Shown here one piece after another: positions 39,934 to 43,614 of a stretch of DNA of 43,614 nt. A program made the position numbers and the translations under genes. Source of the stretch: Kineococcus sp. TRM81007 (GTDB lineage: Bacteria > Actinomycetota > Actinomycetes > Actinomycetales > Kineococcaceae). Below the pieces are notes generated by a model that was given only the letters and a program-made list of their open reading frames with translations, did no database searches and had not been told where the DNA came from. The stretch's first letter is position 1. Every line of letters begins with the position of its first letter. The DNA is taken from NCBI RefSeq assembly GCF_022669155.1, contig NZ_JALBVB010000056.1:378958-422571 (forward strand), given 5' to 3'.

Positions 39934-39989
39934 CACCGCCGTCGCGCCCCACCGGCGAGCCCGGTGCCCGGCGGGGCGCGACGGCGGTG
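39934..39989. terminator. 17-bp perfect inverted repeat with inner hairpin, pckG terminator
   Basis: Arms 39934-39950 and 39973-39989 are perfectly complementary. The 22-base interior contains its own five-base-stem hairpin. It begins two bases after the pckG stop on the minus strand. Confidence 0.65.
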
Positions 39990-39991
39990 GG

Positions 39992-41923
39992 TCAGACGGC
40001 CTGCCCGGCGGACAGGCGGTACCGCAGCAGGGCCAGGTGGCCGGTGATCTCGTCCGGCAGGCGGGCCCCGAAGCGCGCGAAGTACTCCTCGAGGTGGTCG
40101 ACCTCGGCCAGCCACGCCGCCGGGTCGAGGGCGAACAGCTCCGCGACGTCCTGCTCGGCCAGGTCCAGCCCGTCGAGGTCCAGCGCGCCGTCGGCGGGCA
40201 CGTTGCCCAGGGGGGTGTGCCGCGCGCCCGCCGTCCCCTCCAGCCGGCGGCAGATCCACTCGACCACGCGGGAGTTCTCCCCGAAGCCCGGCCACAGGAG
40301 CCGGCCGTCCCCACCCCGGCGGAACCAGTTCACCGAGTACACGCGCGGCAGGCCCGCCGCCGCCACGCGGTCGCGCATCGACAGCCAGTGCGCGAAGTAG
40401 TCGCCCATGTGGTACCCGGTGAAGGGCAGCATCGCGAACGGGTCGTGGCGCAGTTCGCCCACCGCGCCCTCGGCGGCGGCGGTCCGCTCGCTGGAGACGG
40501 TGGCTCCCATGAACACGCCCTGGCCCCAGTCCAGCGCCTCCGCCACCAGCGGCACGTTGCCGGCGCGCCGGCCCCCGAAGAGGATCGCGTCGACGGGGAC
40601 GCCGTCGGGTGCGTCGATCTCCTCGGCGATCGAGGGACACCGCTTCGCCGACACCGTGAACCGGGCGTTCGGGTGGGCGGCGGGACGGCCGCAGTCCGGC
40701 GTCCAGTCCCGGCCCTGCCAGTCCGTCAGGTGCGCGGGCGGCTCGTCGGTCATGCCCTCCCACCAGACGTCGCCGTCGTCGGTGAGCGCGACGTTGGTGA
40801 AGATGACGTCCTCGCGCAGCATCTCCATGGCGGCCGAGTTCGTGGACCACCCGGTGCCCGGTGCCACGCCGAAGAACCCGGCCTCGGGGTTGAGCGCACG
40901 CAGCCGGCCGTCCGGGCCGGGGTGCATCCAGGCGATGTCGTCGCCGATCGTCTCCACGCGCCAGCCCGGCAGCGTGGGGCGCAGCATCGCCAGGTTCGTC
41001 TTGCCGCAGGCCGAGGGGAACGCCGCCGCCAGGTGGAAAACCTCCTGCTCCGGGCTGGTGACCTTCACCAGGAGCATGTGCTCGGCGAGCCAGCCCTCCT
41101 CGCGGGCCATCGCGGAGGCGATGCGCAGTGCGAAGCACTTCTTGCCCAGCAGCGCGTTGCCGCCGTAGCCGGAACCGAAGGAGAAGATCTCCCGGGTCTC
41201 GGGGAAGTGGGCGACGTACTTCAGGTCGTTGCACGGCCAGGGAACGTCCTCGCGGGAGCGGCCGATGGCGTCCACCAGGGGGAACCCGACGCTGTGCACG
41301 GCCGGCACGAACGGGGTGCCGGGCGTGATCGCCGCCAGCGCCCGGGAGCCCATCCGCGTCATCGTGCGCATGCTGGCCACGACGTAGGGGGAATCGGTGA
41401 TCTGCACCCCCAGGCGCGAGAACGGTCCGCCGACGGGCCCCATGGAGAACGGCACCACGTACATGGTGCGCCCGCGCATGGACCCGGCGAACACGCCCGC
41501 CAGTTCCTCGCGCAGCGCTTCCGGTTCGCGCCAGTTGTTCGTCGGGCCGGCGTCCTCGCGGCGGCGGGAGGCGATGAACGTCCGGCTCTCCACCCGGGCC
41601 ACGTCACCGGGGGCGGAGCGGGCCAGGAAGCTGCCGGGACGCTTCTCGGGGTTCAGCGGGACCAGCGTTCCCGATCGCACCATGAGGGCCGTCAGCCGGT
41701 CGAACTCCGCCTGCGAACCGTCGCACCAGACGACCTCGTCCGGCTGCGTGAGGCGGGCGGTGTCGCGCACCCAGCTCAGCACGGCGCCGTTCCGCGTCGG
41801 GAGACCCTCCAGGCGCGGGTCGCCCGCCGCGCCCGTTCGCTCTCGCGCTGCCGGCACCGGCGGCTGGGGGGTGCGGTCCCGGGTCGGGTCCACGGTCACG
41901 CCAGGGGTCATCTCGGTCGTCAC
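39992..41923 (-). CDS. pckG: Phosphoenolpyruvate carboxykinase (GTP)
   Basis: 643 residues of the GTP-dependent class typical of actinobacteria and animals. It converts oxaloacetate plus GTP to PEP, CO2 and GDP. The P-loop reads FPSACGKTN with the reactive Cys (about 306), preceded by the R-loop [20 protein letters not shown], and [30 protein letters not shown] (in parts), and followed by [19 protein letters not shown] 41923 has GAGGAG eight to nine bases upstream. It is divergent from the RamB/PrpR-like regulator, which fits acetate/propionate control of gluconeogenesis. Confidence 0.96.
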   Translation of the reverse strand: MTTEMTPGVTVDPTRDRTPQPPVPAARERTGAAGDPRLEGLPTRNGAVLSWVRDTARLTQPDEVVWCDGSQAEFDRLTALMVRSGTLVPLNPEKRPGSFLARSAPGDVARVESRTFIASRRREDAGPTNNWREPEALREELAGVFAGSMRGRTMYVVPFSMGPVGGPFSRLGVQITDSPYVVASMRTMTRMGSRALAAITPGTPFVPAVHSVGFPLVDAIGRSREDVPWPCNDLKYVAHFPETREIFSFGSGYGGNALLGKKCFALRIASAMAREEGWLAEHMLLVKVTSPEQEVFHLAAAFPSACGKTNLAMLRPTLPGWRVETIGDDIAWMHPGPDGRLRALNPEAGFFGVAPGTGWSTNSAAMEMLREDVIFTNVALTDDGDVWWEGMTDEPPAHLTDWQGRDWTPDCGRPAAHPNARFTVSAKRCPSIAEEIDAPDGVPVDAILFGGRRAGNVPLVAEALDWGQGVFMGATVSSERTAAAEGAVGELRHDPFAMLPFTGYHMGDYFAHWLSMRDRVAAAGLPRVYSVNWFRRGGDGRLLWPGFGENSRVVEWICRRLEGTAGARHTPLGNVPADGALDLDGLDLAEQDVAELFALDPAAWLAEVDHLEEYFARFGARLPDEITGHLALLRYRLSAGQAV

Positions 41924-41966
41924 GGCGGCGGCTCCTCGCGATCGGCGGTGGTGCGGTGGCTTGCCT

Positions 41967-41978
41967 CGTGACTTCACG
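41967..41978. promoter_or_regulatory. Short palindrome in the pckG-ramB intergenic region
   Basis: CGTGA-CT-TCACG, five-base arms, 44 bases upstream of the pckG GTG. It shares the TCAC/GTGA core with the longer palindrome at 42034-42050, so it may be a second site for the same regulator. Confidence 0.4.
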
Positions 41979-42033
41979 ATGGAGCTCTCGTCCAAGGCCC
42001 CACAAGGAGCGGTTCCCGTGAAGATCGGGCCTT

Positions 42034-42050
42034 CTTCACCTATGGTGAAG
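42034..42050. promoter_or_regulatory. Palindromic operator overlapping the regulator's -10 box
   Basis: CTTCACC-TAT-GGTGAAG, perfect seven-base arms. It covers the TATGGT -10 box (42041-42046), which ends seven bases before GTG 42054. This is the position expected for autoregulation. Confidence 0.6.
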
Positions 42051-42053
42051 TCC

Positions 42054-43583
42054 GTGTCCCCGTTGCGCGTCGCGGCGCTGGAGCCGCTGTCCGAGACGTC
42101 CGCCGGCGAGCCCCCGGGCCGCCGGGGCCTGGACGCCCTGTCCGTGGGGCGCCGCATCCGTCACCACCGCCGCGCGCGCGGCCTGACCCTGGCTCAGCTG
42201 GGTGAGGCCGTCGGCACGGCGCAGTCCCTGCTCTCGCAGGTGGAGAACGGCAAGCGCGAACCCCGCCTGTCCCTCATCGCCGCCGTCGCCGAGGCCCTCG
42301 GCACCACCCCCGCCGACCTGCTGGACCCCGCGCCGCCGCCCAACCGGCGGGCGGCGCTGGAGATCGAGCTCGAGCAGGCCCAGCGCAGCCCGCTGTTCCG
42401 CTCCCTGGGACTGCCGCGCGTCGCCCCCAGCAGCAAGCTGCCGACCGAGGCGCTGGAGGCCCTCGTCGCGCTGCACGGTGAACTGGCCCGCCGCCACGAC
42501 GCCTCCAACGCCACGCCGGAGGAGGCGCGCCGCGCCAACACCGAGATCCGGCTGCTGATGCGGGCCGTCGACAACCACCTCCCGGAGATCGAGGAACTGG
42601 CGGAGGAGATGGTCCGCGCCGCCGGGTACACCGTCGGTGCCCTCACCCACCGGCAGGTGGCCCGCATGGCGCAGGAACTCGGTTTCTCCATCATCCACGT
42701 CGATGACCTGCCGCACTCCACCCGCACGGTCACGGACCTGGCGCACGGGCGCATCTACCTGCCCCCCGCCTCCATCCCCGGCGGCCACGGCCTCAGGTCG
42801 CTGGCCCTGCAGGCGATCGCGCACCGGATCCTCCAGCACGAGCGCCCCGCCAGCTACACGCAGTTCCTGCGCCAGCGCCTGGAGATCAACTACTTCGCCG
42901 CCGGCTGCCTGCTGCCGCGCAGCGCCGCCGTCGAGTTCCTCTCTGCCGCCAAGGCGGACAAGGACCTGGCCGTGGAGGACTTCCGCGACGCCTTCGGGGT
43001 GACCCACGAGGCCGCCGCGCACCGGCTGACGAACCTGCTCACCTCCCACCTGGGGATCCCCGTGCACTTCCTGCGCGTCGGTGACGACGGTGCCCTGTAC
43101 CGGGGCTACGAGAACGACGGGGTCCCGTTCCCGCAGGACGCCTCCGGTGCGATCGAGGGGCAGCCGGTGTGCCGGGAGTGGACGGCGCGCACCGTGTTCG
43201 ACGTCCGCAACCGCACCACCGAGAACTACCAGTACACCGACACCCCGGCGGGGACGTTCTGGTGCTCCAGCCAGACGGGTTCCACCGAGCACGGCGGGTT
43301 CTCCATCACCGTCGGGGTGCCGTACGCGCACGCCAAGTGGTTCCGCGGGCGCGACACGCGCGTGCGCCGCCGCAGCAGCTGCCCCGACGCCTCGTGCTGC
43401 CGCCGGCCGGCCGCGCAGCTGGAGGAGCGCTGGGCCGACGCCGCCTGGCCCAGCGCGCGCCTGCACGCCCAGACCCTCGCACCCCTGCCGTCGGGCCGGT
43501 TCCCCGGCGTCGACGACGTCGAGGTGTACGAGTTCCTCACCTCCCACGCCCCCCGCCCGGACGCCACCGGCTCCCCGGGCTGA
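42054..43583 (+). CDS. RamB/PrpR-type regulator (XRE HTH, IrrE-like, C-terminal Fe-S region)
   Basis: About 509 residues. An XRE helix-turn-helix ([38 protein letters not shown], in parts; about residues 30-85) is followed by a long helical region, an IrrE/ImmA-like domain and the short-chain fatty acyl regulator C-terminal domain. Cysteines in [12 protein letters not shown] (about 443-449) match the Fe-S ligand cluster of mycobacterial PrpR; an earlier WCSSQ may add a ligand. RamB and PrpR control acetate, glyoxylate and methylcitrate genes in response to acyl-CoA. Two in-frame codons upstream (42042, 42045) are alternative starts. It is divergent from pckG and complete at 43583. Confidence 0.9.
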   Translation: MSPLRVAALEPLSETSAGEPPGRRGLDALSVGRRIRHHRRARGLTLAQLGEAVGTAQSLLSQVENGKREPRLSLIAAVAEALGTTPADLLDPAPPPNRRAALEIELEQAQRSPLFRSLGLPRVAPSSKLPTEALEALVALHGELARRHDASNATPEEARRANTEIRLLMRAVDNHLPEIEELAEEMVRAAGYTVGALTHRQVARMAQELGFSIIHVDDLPHSTRTVTDLAHGRIYLPPASIPGGHGLRSLALQAIAHRILQHERPASYTQFLRQRLEINYFAAGCLLPRSAAVEFLSAAKADKDLAVEDFRDAFGVTHEAAAHRLTNLLTSHLGIPVHFLRVGDDGALYRGYENDGVPFPQDASGAIEGQPVCREWTARTVFDVRNRTTENYQYTDTPAGTFWCSSQTGSTEHGGFSITVGVPYAHAKWFRGRDTRVRRRSSCPDASCCRRPAAQLEERWADAAWPSARLHAQTLAPLPSGRFPGVDDVEVYEFLTSHAPRPDATGSPG

Positions 43584-43598
43584 CCCCGCCCCTCCCCA

Positions 43599-43614
43599 CC
43601 GTGATCTTGCACGG
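43599..43614. repeat. Inverted repeat at the window edge
   Basis: CCGTG...CACGG arms of five bases at the last 16 bases. It may be the start of a terminator or of an interspersed element cut by the window end. Confidence 0.2.

Noticed and set aside
41397-42041. Long N-terminal extension of the RamB/PrpR-like protein
   Set aside because: It would run antisense through pckG; the -10 box and palindrome at 42034-42050 place the start at or near 42054.
1-43614. CRISPR arrays, insertion sequences, phage or defence genes
   Set aside because: No spaced direct repeats, transposase, integrase or known defence motif found by eye on either strand.

Overview
The window is very GC-rich, has a very high share of GTG starts, and carries actinobacterial family variants throughout (DtxR/IdeR, a GTP-dependent PEP carboxykinase, EttA, a c-di-AMP riboswitch in front of an NlpC/P60 protein, an NrtR-controlled nad operon and a RamB/PrpR-type regulator). 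It is almost certainly an actinomycete chromosome. The protein set fits a Kineosporiales/Kineococcus-like organism, but the genus cannot be proved from the sequence alone. There is no phage, insertion sequence, CRISPR array or rRNA. It reads as ordinary core and metabolic chromosome with dense, often translationally coupled genes.

Layout. 1-4.1 kb: a sugar-acid catabolic operon on the minus strand (FCD/GntR regulator, DUF1537 four-carbon acid sugar kinase, threonate-type dehydrogenase, class II aldolase) with a promoter and an overlapping palindromic operator. 4.2-6.0 kb: a divergent MarR regulator and Bcr/CflA-type MFS exporter. 6.0-11.7 kb: a de novo NAD operon, nrtR-nadA-nadB-nadC-cysteine desulfurase, with GTGA overlaps at every junction after nadA. 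11.8-14.1 kb: a saccharopine-dehydrogenase-like protein and, divergent from it, a promoter with a possible 12-codon leader peptide and the DtxR/IdeR iron regulator. 14.1-16.1 kb: a c-di-AMP (ydaO) riboswitch with an NlpC/P60 cell-wall hydrolase, then an HNH endonuclease behind a structured leader. 16.2-21.8 kb: a 1196-residue fused ABC exporter, the peroxidase Ohr, an uncharacterised protein coupled to an S4-domain protein, and a methyltransferase. 21.9-25.7 kb: the methylcitrate cycle (prpD-prpB-prpC) preceded by a coupled 21-codon ORF. 26-29.6 kb: tRNA-Arg(TCT), EttA, a membrane diguanylate cyclase and an overlooked His-rich 57-residue ORF with a CRP/GlxR-like site. 29.7-34.8 kb: acyl-CoA thioesterase, an MDR oxidoreductase, a lipid kinase, YrhK, the TIGR02587/TIGR02588 membrane pair and a STAS protein. 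35.0-38.2 kb: an Orn/Lys/Arg-decarboxylase-family enzyme with an internal deletion, coupled to DUF1622 and another small membrane protein, then an MpaB-type oxygenase. 38.2-43.6 kb: a GH13 alpha-glucosidase, pckG and a divergent RamB/PrpR-like regulator.

How the genes connect. PrpR/RamB-type regulators usually link acetyl- and propionyl-CoA metabolism, so the regulator beside pckG may also act on the prp operon about 17 kb away. The cysteine desulfurase at the end of the nad operon is placed to supply sulfur for the NadA iron-sulfur cluster. A recurrent promoter signature, a -10 hexamer ending 6 or 7 bases before the start codon, points to widespread leaderless transcription.

I see no undescribed multi-gene defence or mobile system. 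The points that most deserve a second look are the His-rich mini-gene with its CRP-like site and terminator, the decarboxylase lacking its PLP-stacking segment, the three-hairpin leader in front of it, the dehydrogenase-kinase-aldolase triad lacking otnI/otnC, and the two candidate leader peptides.
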